Positions 11,988 to 22,771 of a stretch of 64,000 nt of DNA are shown piece after piece; the first letter of the stretch is position 1, and every line of letters starts with the position of its first letter. The notes under the pieces are model-generated. The model worked only from the letters and a program-made list of their open reading frames with translations. It was not told the origin of the DNA and made no database searches. The stretch covers positions 1 through 64,000 of the forward strand of contig MU270109.1 in the NCBI GenBank assembly GCA_021432635.1, given 5' to 3'. The position numbers and the translations under genes were made by a program. The stretch comes from Thozetella sp. PMI_491 (lineage: Eukaryota > Ascomycota > Sordariomycetes > Chaetosphaeriales > Chaetosphaeriaceae).

Positions 11988-12703
11988 TGTTTGCTCTGGG
12001 GCCGCGTGAGATCCACGGCGGGAAGCCTGATTGCAACGACCGGCCAAGCCAGATGACGACGAACACAAGGGGGCAGACGGGACGTGGCTACTGGGTAGCT
12101 GGAGCTGTGGTGCCGTTCCGTCATCACCGGTGGAGGTCACCCAGAGAGATCGAGACGGCGAGACGGCGAACGCTGGGCCCGAAGGGGGAGCCTGGGCGGG
12201 GAGCAAGGAAAGGCCTGGTATTTAACGGGGCGCCGCATGTGAAAAGGCTCTTGCAAACACACTCGCGCGCGCGCACACGGCCAGGCAATGTACGAACATG
12301 ACAGAACAGGACCGGACCGGCTAGGTTAGGTAGGAAGGGACAGGGAAGGGGCCGTCCGCGGGGCGGGAGTGTAAGCGGGAAACCCAGGATTTGTGGCTTG
12401 GGTATCGTAGGAGAGGGGTTCTTCCGTAGGTAAGTACCTACGTGGGTGTGAGCGGCATGACATGCCTGCTATGGTAGGCATGCGAATGCCGGCAGGAGCT
12501 AAAGTATACTCCCCCATGATTGTGATGATTAGAGGGGGGGCATGGGCCCGGCGCATGCCATATCGACGGTGCGGACTTGGGTTGCAAAGTCCGGTTGGGA
12601 TTGTGGTACCATCACCCTCGTCCTTGTCTGGGCCTGAACTCTCTCAATCCCCCCTTTCCCCTTTGGGACCCAAGCGATGCCATGCATGGGTGTAAGTAGC
12701 CGG

Positions 12704-12745
12704 TCCACTGGCTTTTGGCGAGACTCTGGTGTCTCGGCCTGGTTG
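12704..12745 (-). repeat. inverted partial copy of the 62-bp unit
   Basis: The reverse complement of this stretch matches the first ~42 bases of the unit at 11863, including the internal CGAGAC/GTCTCG hairpin. With the tandem copies it brackets about 0.8-0.9 kb. Confidence 0.8.
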
Positions 12746-13406
12746 AGCCCGGCCTGGGTTGGGGTGGGTGGTGGGGGTGGTTCCAAAAAGATGCTGTGTA
12801 ACCCGGGCGCTCCCCGGTGCTGGCCTCGGCGCTTGGCAGCTCGACGGCGGAAACGTAGCCGAACGCTCGGGCGACCCACTCCCGCCGGTGCCTAGTAACT
12901 CCACGTACTGCCATTTCCATAAGGGCATCCGGTCTCCCTTGCCACCACGCTTTTCCACCTACTCGGTAGCGAAGGTTGGAGGTTTCAGTATTTAAATTCC
13001 CCATCTCGTTCTCAGTAGGGACCTCCCTTTGCTATCCCTTTCCACACATATCCCACGTATACATCCCCTACGGGCCTAAGTAGTACTGTAACTTGACTAT
13101 CTGTTGAAGTACAGATATTTGCCGACTTCCTTATATCCCCAGCTCTCCAAAAGGCCTCTGATACCCATCCAATAGCAAGCGCAGATTCATGCATAAAATG
13201 CTCCCTAAAAGCACCAATGACCAGCGCTCATGTCACAGCCTCTAGCAATTCATCAACTGCAGGAGTGGCACCCAAAAAATATCGCAAGGCTCTCGATATT
13301 CCCTTCTTCATCCCACCGTCCCCGTTCCTAGTCCAGAGGCAACAATACTCCCATTTCATCCATCCCTCTCCGACTCTCGTTGCATGACCCTTCTATCTAC
13401 CAATCT

Positions 13407-15799
13407 ATGGACGGATTGAGCGCCGGAGCCAGCGTAATGGCTCTCATCTCCCTGGCGATCCAGCTAGGCCAAGGCGCTCATTGCCTTGTGAAATTCTTGG
13501 AAACCATTTCTGATGCGCCGTCAGAGGTCAAACGTCTACGTCATCTCATCAGCCAGATCTATGCCATCGCGACTGGTGCGCGAAACGTTCTCGAAGGCCA
13601 AAAAGCCCTTCATGGCGACTCGATCCCCATGATCGAGACAATACATTCGACGTTGATGACTTGCCAGCGCCAGCTCAACTTCATCCAGGAAGTGCTAGAC
13701 AAGGTGGGCGGTGTCGAGTCCGGACGGAATCTGGTCTTGCGGAACTGGGCCCGTTTTCAGCTGACGCTACAGAAAGATGATATCGCCGAATTCGAGAGAC
13801 AGCTCGGGCAGGCGGTCCAAATGCTCAACGTCCTTCTCACTATGAACATGATGTATACCTGAACTGCTACGAGAAGCTTGTGCTGTACTGACTGGTTCCA
13901 TTAGGGCATCCAACACGAAGACTACAATGCTTTTGATCGACAAATTCCGCGGTCTCCTCCGGACAAGTTTGACCTCCGAGTCCGAACCGCAAACATCGGG
14001 GCCAGGGCAGGATATAATATTTCCAGATCGCCAAGTTCACCGACGTATTAATGACGTTCAGGACATGCCTGGCGACGAAGAAAACTCTGCTGCCATGAGG
14101 TATGGGCGGCAGCGGAAACAGATCAAGACATCTTCCATCACGAAAGCTACCAATTGGGAAGCTTTTACGAGACTAGGACTAGTAAAAGTCATGACATTCA
14201 AGAAAAAGAAAAGAACGGAGTACGAAGACGAACGTTCGGATTTCGAGATCGAAACTATTATATCACATTACAATTTCCGCCCATCGTTTCTATCATGGTC
14301 CCTGGAGTTCGTCGTCGCGCGATCGGGAAACGCATCGCCAAAGATGTCACTTCACATCCAACGCGTCTTACGACGGGAGACAATTCGGAAAGTCTATGAG
14401 TGTATGCGGTGGGATGACGTCAGCGCTTTCCAGGAGATGCTTGCCCGCGGCGAGATATCCCTTGACAGCGTCAAACCATTAGGAGAGACGCTCATGATGG
14501 TAAGAGGTCCAGTGCCAAAAGCTCCGAGTATACACTTACAGAGACCTTAAAGATGGCTAGTGAAGTCTCTCGGGTTGGATGGGCCAGACATATCCCTTTC
14601 TTCCTTCTTGAGCAGGGCTATGTGCCTCACCCGGAAGATGCCAAAGGGTGGTAGGTTCCCGCGAATACCTTTCTTCTTGCTCATACTCACCTGCTATTCA
14701 TAGGACCTGTCAGCTACAGATGAACACTCCAGATCCACATGTCGTGTTTGAAATTTGCAGGGTGATCTACTCCAAGCAGGATATTTCAGAATGCTCAACG
14801 GAACAGCTGATTTCAGTGTTGGCTGGCTGTGATACTTTCCCGCCGCATCTACTCGAAACTTTCAAGCTGCTGAGCGCTGGCCTAGATAAAACACTGCTGT
14901 CCGATGCCGAGTATCTGGGCTCTATACTTCATCTGCTGACACGGTGCTTGGATTGGGAGATAACCAGGAGCCTAAAGCAAGAGAGGAACGAGCTCATTAG
15001 AAAACTGGTGGCGGGCGGGGCGGACCTCCATTATCGTGACGAGTACAGCCTCAAAACCTTATTGCAGAACATCGTCTCTTTCAGCCCTCTTGACAACGAA
15101 ATGCGTTTTGCATTGGAATGGTTTGAGATGCTAGAGAGCTGCAAGGTTGACCTCGACAAATACCTGCTCGAAGAAGCTGGCTTATGCCATATACCATTTG
15201 AGATGTGGTCCTGGCGAGAGAGTCGCTGGACAGGATCATACGCATGCATTAATCCAAGGAAAATCGATATTAGGTTATGCCCACGAGGTCGACCCAGGAT
15301 GGCAGTTTCGGGCAGATGGCTTACTCCGGAGAGCTCAGCTAGTTTGGTCTTGCAGGAGTTCAATTTTTGCCCAGACATCATAATAAGGCGACCACTTGGC
15401 CAAGACAGCTGCTTAGACCGAGCAACCGAAAACTGTGAGACGGACGAAGTGTCGGAGATCACTGAGTACTGCACATACAGGGATCCCAACGTTAGCGAAG
15501 CGTACGATACCGACGAAGATGGACGTGGCGAGGAGGCGTGGGATCTTAACGACGAATTGATCGGATATTGCCACTTTGACGACCTGTGGCCTTTCCATAC
15601 CAACACACACACCATCTGTGGGACAGGGAATTTGCTGGGTGAAGGTTGTCTTGCGTTTAAGTGGTGTACCGTTCACCCTTGCCGTTTCAATCATGCTAGA
15701 TTTGCGAGAAAACAGGCGAAGAAATCAGCCAAACATCTCAAGAGCCAAGGTGTCAGGGCGACGGAACCGTTTGCTCTCCCCGGAGGATGGATAGCCTGA
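13407..15799 (+). CDS. STAND/NLR-type N-domain protein with ankyrin-like segment
   Basis: Four exons, 13407-13852, 13905-14499, 14553-14650 and 14704-15799, join in frame to 744 aa. The first ~150 residues (start MDGLSAGASVMALISLAIQL) match the helical N-terminal domain common to fungal STAND/NLR-like proteins: a glycine/alanine-rich first helix and a coiled helix pair. The middle has single ankyrin-like pieces (FFLLEQGYVPHPEDAKG near 365, LVAGGADLHYRDEYSLKTL near 480). The C-terminal ~250 residues are acidic, then cysteine- and basic-rich, without a domain I know. No NACHT or NB-ARC ATPase is visible, so it may be a free-standing signalling module. It sits within the segment that interrupts the chitinase gene. 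It appears intact, unlike its neighbour relic. Confidence 0.7.
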
Positions 15800-16329
15800 A
15801 CCAATTGCTTGCCTATATTTAACAGAATCGGCAGCTAAAGGCCGGGCTCCTTGATCAGGATGAAATGCGGACAAGTTAGCTTGGGGGCCTTAGAGCCCAG
15901 GAAGAACGAAACGCGCTATGCCTACTGTGTACCAAAACAAGACCAAGAAGAAAAGGATATGTAAATCCCAACACAAAAGAAGTCCTATCACTTATTTGTC
16001 GCACTTCTTTCAGTGAAAGCACATTTTACGCCTGCCAAATCACCCCTGTCCAGACCCTGGTTAAGCTAAGTGTGCTTTTAGTGAAAGCGCACTTTGGTTA
16101 GAAGTAGATCTAAATCGCTAGTCTCCCTCTAATTAAAACACTATCTAGGAAGACTAGGGGTAGGGGGCAGTAAGGGGGGAGGGCAAGAGCTGTAAAACAC
16201 ACCGCGAGGAAGAATAGCGAGTCTTAGGCTTAGTTTCTAGACCTAAGTATAAGATTACGCTTTTTAACGGCGGCGGCGCCACGTAATTTTAGCCTTGAGG
16301 ATTGAGTAATAAGCAATTAAGTCGTGGAA
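15800..16329. other. AT-richer spacer beside the relic
   Basis: No open frame of note. It holds AGTGAAAGC-type repeats, among them a hairpin at 16068-16094, and is visibly richer in TA/TAG than the surrounding genes. Confidence 0.5.
16068..16094. repeat. hairpin-forming inverted repeat
   Basis: AAGTGTGCTTT faces AAAGCGCACTT across a five-base loop with one mismatch. A related AGTGAAAGCACATTT occurs at 16012-16026. This could be a remnant of a transposon end. Confidence 0.6.
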
Positions 16330-17620
16330 TAGGATGGGAAGATATAGATTTATAGCCACCAAGCATTTTTCTTCCATCTATCTACACAACAAATTAACTA
16401 TAGCCAGAAATACATGTAACCACAGCAGCCGATTTCTTATACGACTAGAGATATAGCGTCCTCGTCTACCACACGTGTGCCACGTGCCTAATACCCCAAC
16501 GCTCAAGCTTGGCTGCCTATCTACGGGCCGATCTACACTAGATAAAGGGAGATGTGTTAGAGGCGACGATCAAGACATTCCATGGCTATAACCTCTGCAC
16601 TAAGACCCAGTTGTAGGATTATTACAACCAGCCCTCTAGCGGGCAACTATGTCTGCCAGTCATAGGCCTAACGACGTATTCCAGCTACTGCTATGCCTAT
16701 AAAGGCTATACGTACTTCACACAGAGGCTCGCAGCGATAAAGTATAAGCACCTTCCCCGCATACACCAGTAATAGTTATGGAACTACCAGGTAGGCTATA
16801 TCCTATAGCAGGCATGCCCACTACAGACCTACTTCACAGCCAAAAGACAGATCCACTACTTCCTCATCTATTACACAGAGGCCTCCGAAAGGGGAAACTC
16901 CAGCCCCCCATCCACCCCTCAGGCCAGGCCAGAGAAGGCATAGTTCCAGGCGCTACAGGAGGACGCGCAACAGGCTAAAGAAAAGGCTCAAAACCTAGCA
17001 AGCATCATGCCAGGCCCAGAGGAGAACCAGGTAGCTCGCGTACCATGGCCCAAGACGCCCGGATTCGTCATCCACATCGGCGGCCTCCACGATCAAAAGA
17101 TCCATGCTTCTTACAAGCTGCCGCCAAAGCAGGCATTAGATATCAAGGGTTTTGGCGATTCTAACGTGGCTGATCTGCCCCGTCTCCTCGCCACGGCCGA
17201 TACAATGCTCCGGGAGGCCTATGCACTCTATAGCCCTATGTTTCTGACCCGGTGGATGATGTAGTAGTGTGCCAAGATCCTTAACGAGTTCTACGAAAGT
17301 GCCGCCGCCCTGGGACGGTTGGATGGGTTCTGTAGCTTTAAGAACGCGTCTTTACTGGAGTTATACTTCGGCCAGATGAAGGAGCTTCTTGTGTACCTCT
17401 TCTGGGCTGTACACTGCGAGGGCTATTTCACACGGGAACGAGACGACCAGGTCCTCCCGTCTGATATTATCTGCCTAACCGACGAATAGCGGCAGGTACT
17501 CGGCGAGGCAGTTGCTGTTGTTTGACAAGACTGTGTCGTGGCTGAGTGGGAGCCGAGTGCCGGGGCAAAGAAGGTTGTCCAGCGCCTGTAGGTCGCGCTT
17601 GTCTGCCACGAGGTGGGGAG
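16330..17620 (+). pseudogene. decayed OrsD-like (formerly DUF3505) protein relic
   Basis: One plus-strand frame can be followed from about 16600 to 17620 through many stops. Recognisable blocks are LPVIGLTTYSSYCYAY, then PLQTYFTAKRQIHYFL, then PKTPGFVIHIGGLHDQK and a helical region with LLELYFGQMKELLVYLFW. The order of a cysteine/tyrosine block followed by a QTYF motif resembles OrsD-type proteins, a fungal family with C2H2-like fingers often found in repeats and subtelomeres. Nearly all stops are TAG or TAA where Gln or Trp would fit, as expected from C-to-T (RIP-like) decay. The longest open piece is 17007-17264. The frame continues to the chitinase breakpoint. It is not functional; the family assignment is tentative. 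Confidence 0.55.
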
Positions 17621-18660
17621 CGCTCGGCGAGATGCCGCAACGCGTCGCCAGGGTGCCGCAGCCATCATCATAGATGACCGACTCGGTCCGGCAGTCGCCG
17701 CGTGCTTGTAATTGATGGGGACTGGATTCACCGGCGCGGCGTGTGAAGTTGAAGGTGGTGGAGTTGAGGGCCGTACCGTTGCCGACAGATGCTCCGGTCC
17801 AGCTGACCGGAGCCTCCAAGATAACCACGTTGGGCAGGTCGGTCGTAACTTCGAAGCCGGTTACGCATTTAGCATCTGCCCAGTCCTTCAGCACGTCTTG
17901 GACAGATGTGGCATTATTTGTCGTGCTGACAACGAGACCGAACACATGGTCCCTTCCACGACCCGCGTCACACAGCTGTACAGCCGTTGTCGTACCGAGC
18001 TCTGCTCCGGTCCGGAGCTGGTCGAAAACCCGGTCTACGACGGACGAGATTGTGCTCCTACTAAAAGCAGCGCCGGCATATATAGCCGCCACCACGCCTT
18101 GATGATAGGCAAGCATAAACTCTTCGCCGCAGAGAGCTTGCCCCAAGAGGTGAGCGCGCAGCTCCGTGAGAGCAGTCACCACGGAATTGACCCTGTCCGT
18201 GCCCGATGCCAGGCCTTCGCTGGCCAGTTCGAGTGTGACGCTTACTTCCAAGGCTCTCGCAGGTGATACGTAGGCTGGGGCCGTCCCGTTGAGGGGAGCG
18301 GCAGTGGTCGTGGTCATATTCCCGGCGAGGGTAGCAGTCGTGTTGCTGCCGGCTGTACATGCCCGGATCTTGGTCGGGATCTGAGGATCGGCCACTGGGC
18401 TGTACAAGCCGAATTCAAACAGGGCCGGCTGATCAAACCGTGCAAGGCGATGGTACTTGTTGTAGGCAATCCAGCTGGACGGCGAGGTCTCCCCGCAGGG
18501 AAGGGGGCACTTATGGCGGTCGGGGTAGTAACGATTCGGAGCAACCACGCCCCTAAGGTCGGCGAGAGTGAACTCGCGGTCGACTTTGGCGAGGCTTAGT
18601 TCGCCGCTGGCCTCGGCGGTAGCGGAAAGGGGCAGCGACGCCCAGAGGGCAAAGGTCATC
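17621..18660 (-). pseudogene. 5' portion of killer-toxin-like chitinase, truncated
   Basis: An uninterrupted frame of about 346 codons starts at the ATG at 18658-18660. It begins with a signal-peptide-like MTFALWASLPLSATAEA. It then shows the N-terminal module typical of subgroup C fungal chitinases: a CPLPCGETSPSSW motif, then LARFDQPALFEFGLYSP, then IRACTAG, followed by a long helical region with N-glycosylation sites. A LysM domain begins (YDDGCGTLATRCGISPS) and homology ends abruptly at 17621. Beyond that the frame continues to 17475 as antisense of the OrsD-like relic. Its breakpoint complements the part at 6030-9588. A longer in-frame start upstream (to 18773) exists but would mask the signal peptide. 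A short secreted product might still be made. Confidence 0.75.
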
Positions 18661-20720
18661 GCCAAGGGCAGGGACGAGACGTGATAGACCCGTAGCGAGA
18701 CTTGAACATATATGCAGACTCCTGAGGGCCGCCCGGGAGGCAGAAGTACCACGCATGGAGCATGTAAGTGCACACGGCCGCATACCTAGCCCTACACTCT
18801 CGTCTCGCCCGCATGTCGGCGGCTCCGATGGACTATTCTCAGCTCTGCGAGAACGACGCTCGAGACCTGGTTGGTGTGATACAGTGGAGGCCAGGATTAC
18901 ACGACCGGCGGGTCCTTGTCTTTAAGCAACATAATCTTGATCGGCTTGGCGAGAAGCCAATCCTCTCAAGCCCTCTGAGTTCCCTAACTTCCCTAGGCCC
19001 CCCTGGCCTCCCGACGGACGTTGCTCCAGGACTCCGCCCCCCTTTGCTATAGCGGGGTCCGCTGATCTGCCACCCCCCGCGCCGGACTAGACTTTTGCCA
19101 ACAAGGCCGCATCGTGAGGCTTGACTGCTGGAGTCTCCTTCGGTATGTGTGTGTCTCTCTCCCTGCTGTTGATTCTCTGTCTAGAATCTTTATTTCTGGC
19201 TCCACTATGGTCCATCCCTCTTCCTCTAGTTTATTTCTTTTATTTTCGTTTCATTCTGTCTCCAATCTTTTTTCCTTGGTTGCTTGCTACGCGCTCCCCT
19301 GGTGACCTTCTGTTGGTCCAACCAACGGCGATGGCTTGGCTTCACGTCCGTTCGTCCTCTGGGGGCTCCGTTGTCTGACACAGACAAAGCTTACTGCCTT
19401 CTGTTCCGGTCCGAATGAATTAGCTTCTTGGCAGAACATTTGGCGCCGCAACCTAAACTGCATAAAATAGGCCGTATAAGCAGAGACGACGTTGTCGTCG
19501 TTTTTACTGGCCTGCTCCGCGGTCCGACTGAAATATCTTATTAGTAACGGTGCACTGCGGGACTATCCTGTCACAACGAGGATAAACATAGGTAGTAATA
19601 TTGGTAGGGATGATCGTTAGTCTAGCACATGCTAACCACCTTTGCAACCGAGAAAGGAGCCCGCCCCGGGGCTGCATATTCTACGGCAGTCATCGGCTAT
19701 ACGCCGATTCCGCGAGTAAGCTAGCTAGCTAGGTACCTACCTACCTTTTGCGGTCAGGTGGTTGCACCCACTTTCCGTAGCAAAGATCGTGCCTGGCGAG
19801 ACGGGACGGTTCCTGTGTCTAATTTCCCAGAGTAGAGGTGTGCCTTGGCGCGCCTATCTACCCGGTAACTACCGAGTAGTAGCACCTCAACCCGGTACAG
19901 TCATCGACCATACTGCCGTTTTTGGCTATCCTCTACGATACAATCGGTTATTGCGCCCATTCTGCGCAAGTACCTTTAAGGGCCTAGCGGTGCATATCCC
20001 ACTCTCAGTGGTAACACAGGGACTATTTCCCCAAGTAATCTCCTAGGGTAGAGGCGTGCCAAGGCGCGCCTATCCGAGATCGATGCTCACTGGGGCTTTG
20101 ATACTTCCATACCGATACTCGAGCATGTAATCGTTTCCCTAAAGCGGTAATGGAGATTGCGGCGGCAGCACTGACTTTTACTAATGCTTACCCAGTCACC
20201 TTTCTTGGCATCGGTGGTTGGAGACAATACCGCCGAACGATATTCCGCCATCAAGATTACAGGAGCTAATGCGATCTAGGTTCAGTTCCTGGGTGCATTT
20301 AGCAGCTCGGTGGCTTATGCAACATAAAGGACGAACTAGCAGCAAATGACCCTAAGACATATCGTATATCGTTCCTGTCCAATCTGCCAACGGGCGCTTC
20401 GTGTAAGCTGCATGGTAGAGAAGGATGCAGTCTGGTCTGTAGTAAATTCCTGCGCCTAGGAAGAGGGCACGCGACTTGCTCCCCGCGAGATCCATATATC
20501 TCCATGGTCGTGTGCGAAGAGGCAACTCTATCGCCTTCCCCTTTAGCGCGGTCGTTATCCCCTTTTCCTAGCCGGTGTTCACACGCTCTTTTCCCCCTTC
20601 CTTTGTGCCCAGCTCCGTTTCTCGTCAAAGCATTCTCGAGAAGAGTTCGTTGTTGTCAAGCCAATCTCTCCCCAGCGCTACTCTGCTCCGCCTGGCAACC
20701 CATTCCTCCAAAAGCCCACC
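18661..20720. other. 2-kb gene-free stretch
   Basis: No conserved frame. A T/C-rich tract lies at 19150-19280. A pair of imperfect direct repeats with GGCGCGCC palindromes occurs at 19833 and 20049. The last ~200 bases are presumably the promoter of the secreted-protein gene. Confidence 0.5.
19833..20074 (+). repeat. pair of 26-bp direct repeats with palindromic core
   Basis: TAGAGGTGTGCC at 19833 and TAGAGGCGTGCC at 20049 are each followed by a GGCGCGCCTATC segment; 23 of 26 positions match. The second copy contains a perfect 10-bp palindrome, AGGCGCGCCT. The copies are 216 bp apart. Confidence 0.75.
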
Positions 20721-21750
20721 ATGAGAGCCGGAAAGATCTTCACGGTCGCGCTGCGAACATGCCTGCTCTTCGCCTCCCCCGGATCGGCCTACCGGGTCCG
20801 TGGCGCCGCCGAGATGTCGTTATACTACATCACCTATATGCTTGAGGATATCCACTTCAACAAGGACGCATATGACGGGTGGAAGATCGCGCCCGATTGC
20901 GTTGGCGACCTCAAAGGTCTCTGGGGGCAAAAGGGCCGCTACAATTTTGCCCAGTTTATGGACTACGTCTGGGCCCAGACCAAGACTGATGTCAAAGATG
21001 GTAAAGGCAACATTATCGAAATTAAATACGACACCAAGCCGAAGGCCGAAAATATCAAATGGGGTAACACCAGGAAGGGGATAATTAACTGACCCTACGG
21101 CTATGAGCTCGATGAATATGGGAGCCAAGTATAACGACGGCAGCAGCGTTGCCCGGAAAGATACGATCCCCAAGGCCTATGGCTATACCGGCAACGTGGA
21201 TAAGACCAAGTTCTTCCCTGCGGATAACCTCGATTACTTCGGGGCCTTGCAAAGGTTCGGCCCTCGGGCAGTCCAACTGCAAAAGGACCTCGAAGGAGCG
21301 AAGAATAATGGAGAGATCCTGAACGGCGACCCTAATAGCTCGAAATACAAATCTCAGAAGGCAACCTACGACAAGTTCAATACCCTTTACGAGCAGGCAA
21401 AGACAGCAGCCTCTATTATCATGGACCTGCGTAAGCAAGATTCTTGGCGCCATATCGTTGATATGACCAAGTGGCACGACAAGCTGGGTATCGATAAGCC
21501 CGCGACCAAGCCTATTCACCCCCAAAACTCGATGGGTGGCGACTATGAGGAAGTCGACAGGGACGGCACCATCAACAAGATGGTCAATGAGCGCGGCATC
21601 AGCAAGGATCAGGCTACCAGGGAATATGATGCCTGGTGGAGCGATCAGCAGAGCAGCACTTCCTACAAGGGACATCAAGCCACCATCTTCGGCGCCGAGG
21701 AGACCCTCCACGCGCTCCAGGTCGGCGCCCAAGGGGGTTGCAAGCCTTAA
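20721..21750 (+). CDS. predicted secreted protein, function unknown
   Basis: The ATG at 20721 has a CCACC context. Two exons, 20721-21063 and 21125-21750, give 322 aa. The N-terminus MRAGKIFTVALRTCLLF is a likely signal peptide with cleavage near residue 23. The mature part is polar, rich in D, K, Y and W, with few cysteines (one near 48, one at the C-terminal GGCKP). I do not recognise the family. The intron contains an AACTGAC branch-type site; the acceptor at 21123-21124 was chosen because it alone restores the frame, and its pyrimidine tract is weak. The gene lies 2 kb from the chitinase 5' end and runs divergently from it. In several fungi subgroup C chitinases have co-regulated secreted neighbours, so a partner role is possible but unproven. 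Confidence 0.65.
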
Positions 21751-22771
21751 GCGCACGCGCTGAGGGTTATGGGTCAGAAGAGAGGGGGACTAGACCGTGC
21801 CGTACTGGGCAACATCACGTTCGACTCGGCTAAATTTCGATTGTATATATTTAGCGCCGCTTTTCAACTTCAATATTTGTCCCTTTTCGGACTCATCCCA
21901 CACGTGTTGGCCGCGCCCCGGTGCAGAGCATGGAGGATCCTTTGGTTGTCCAATAATTAAATAACATAGTATAAAGAATGCTTTCATGTAACTACGGACC
22001 CTAAATACCAACCCCAACCAGCTCTGTTACTATCTAAATTATTTCTCCTTATACTTGAACACGCAGCTTAGATCCCTAGATGTACCTGGTAAAAGCTGGT
22101 TACTGCTTCCAGCGGTAATTCTAACAAGGTATAAGTTATTGGTAATAATATAACCTTTTGGTAAAGGGGTTTTCTTTTCTTTTCCTTGAATAAAATAGGT
22201 GTAACGCGCTATGCTTTCAGCGTGCTAAGGGTAGCCCCCAGAGCTATGGGTAGGCTCCGTACGTGTTCCAGAGATGGCGCCAGAATCGGTCTAATAGAAA
22301 GACCTCAGCTCTAATACAGCTATCTACCCCCCAAAGCTTCTACCACGCCGGCGACTTGCTCCCGAAGCTCTTGATACCTGCGGTATTATAGCCAGAGTCG
22401 CTCAGGTAGGAATCTCAGTCAACGCAGCTGCGACATTCGCGTGGCGCCAGTCCGGGATACTTGTGTCAAGCATGCTCGTGATTGGCCGGCAAGGTGCGCA
22501 GTGTCTCTCGGTATGCGTCTCAGCATTGCTATGATATAGGGGTACAGAGCATTGGTGGGTGCTTCTTGGAGCTCACGAAACACTTTGGCAAAAACGCAGT
22601 CATGGCCGCCTGTTTGTTCTGTCGCTGGAAAAGAGGAGAAAAAAATACTGGTATATCCCGTGTGTCCTATCCCGCTTTTACAAGTTCCATCCAAAACCCC
22701 ATGGCAATAAATCCTGACGCCCGAGCCTACCGCCCTCGCTTGGAGCCCCGAAGGGGCAAAACAGTTTGGTT
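21751..22771. other. intergenic, no gene seen
   Basis: An AT-rich stretch (about 21840-22200) between the secreted-protein gene and the Clr5 gene. No conserved frame is seen. Confidence 0.5.

Larger units (their letters stand above)
11233..13406. other. gene-poor stretch with repeats
   Basis: No convincing gene. It contains a purine-rich block (about 11600-11710), the 62-bp tandem repeat (11865-11987) and an inverted partial copy (12704-12745). A CG/CA alternating run lies near 12262-12285. Confidence 0.5.
9589..17620. mobile_element. putative ~8.0-kb insertion splitting the chitinase gene
   Basis: Chitinase homology stops at about 9588 on one side and resumes at about 17621 on the other. 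Strand is the same, order is correct, and no family residues appear to be missing between the two parts. The intervening DNA holds two apparently coding genes, repeats and an OrsD-like relic that reads into the right breakpoint. The left edge carries two copies of GCTTAGTCA (9593-9601 and 9606-9614). No target-site duplication longer than about one base and no clear terminal inverted repeat is visible. A one-event insertion is therefore an inference; a rearrangement or nested insertions are alternatives. Confidence 0.5.

Noticed and set aside
17475-17620. Tail of the chitinase 5' open frame beyond the breakpoint
   Set aside because: It is antisense to the OrsD-like relic and does not continue the LysM domain, so it is excluded from the gene remnant.
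19434-19465. Possible LTR primer-binding-site-like sequence (ACATTTGGCGCCGC)
   Set aside because: Resembles retrotransposon primer sites, but no LTR pair, polypurine tract or gag-pol frame accompanies it.
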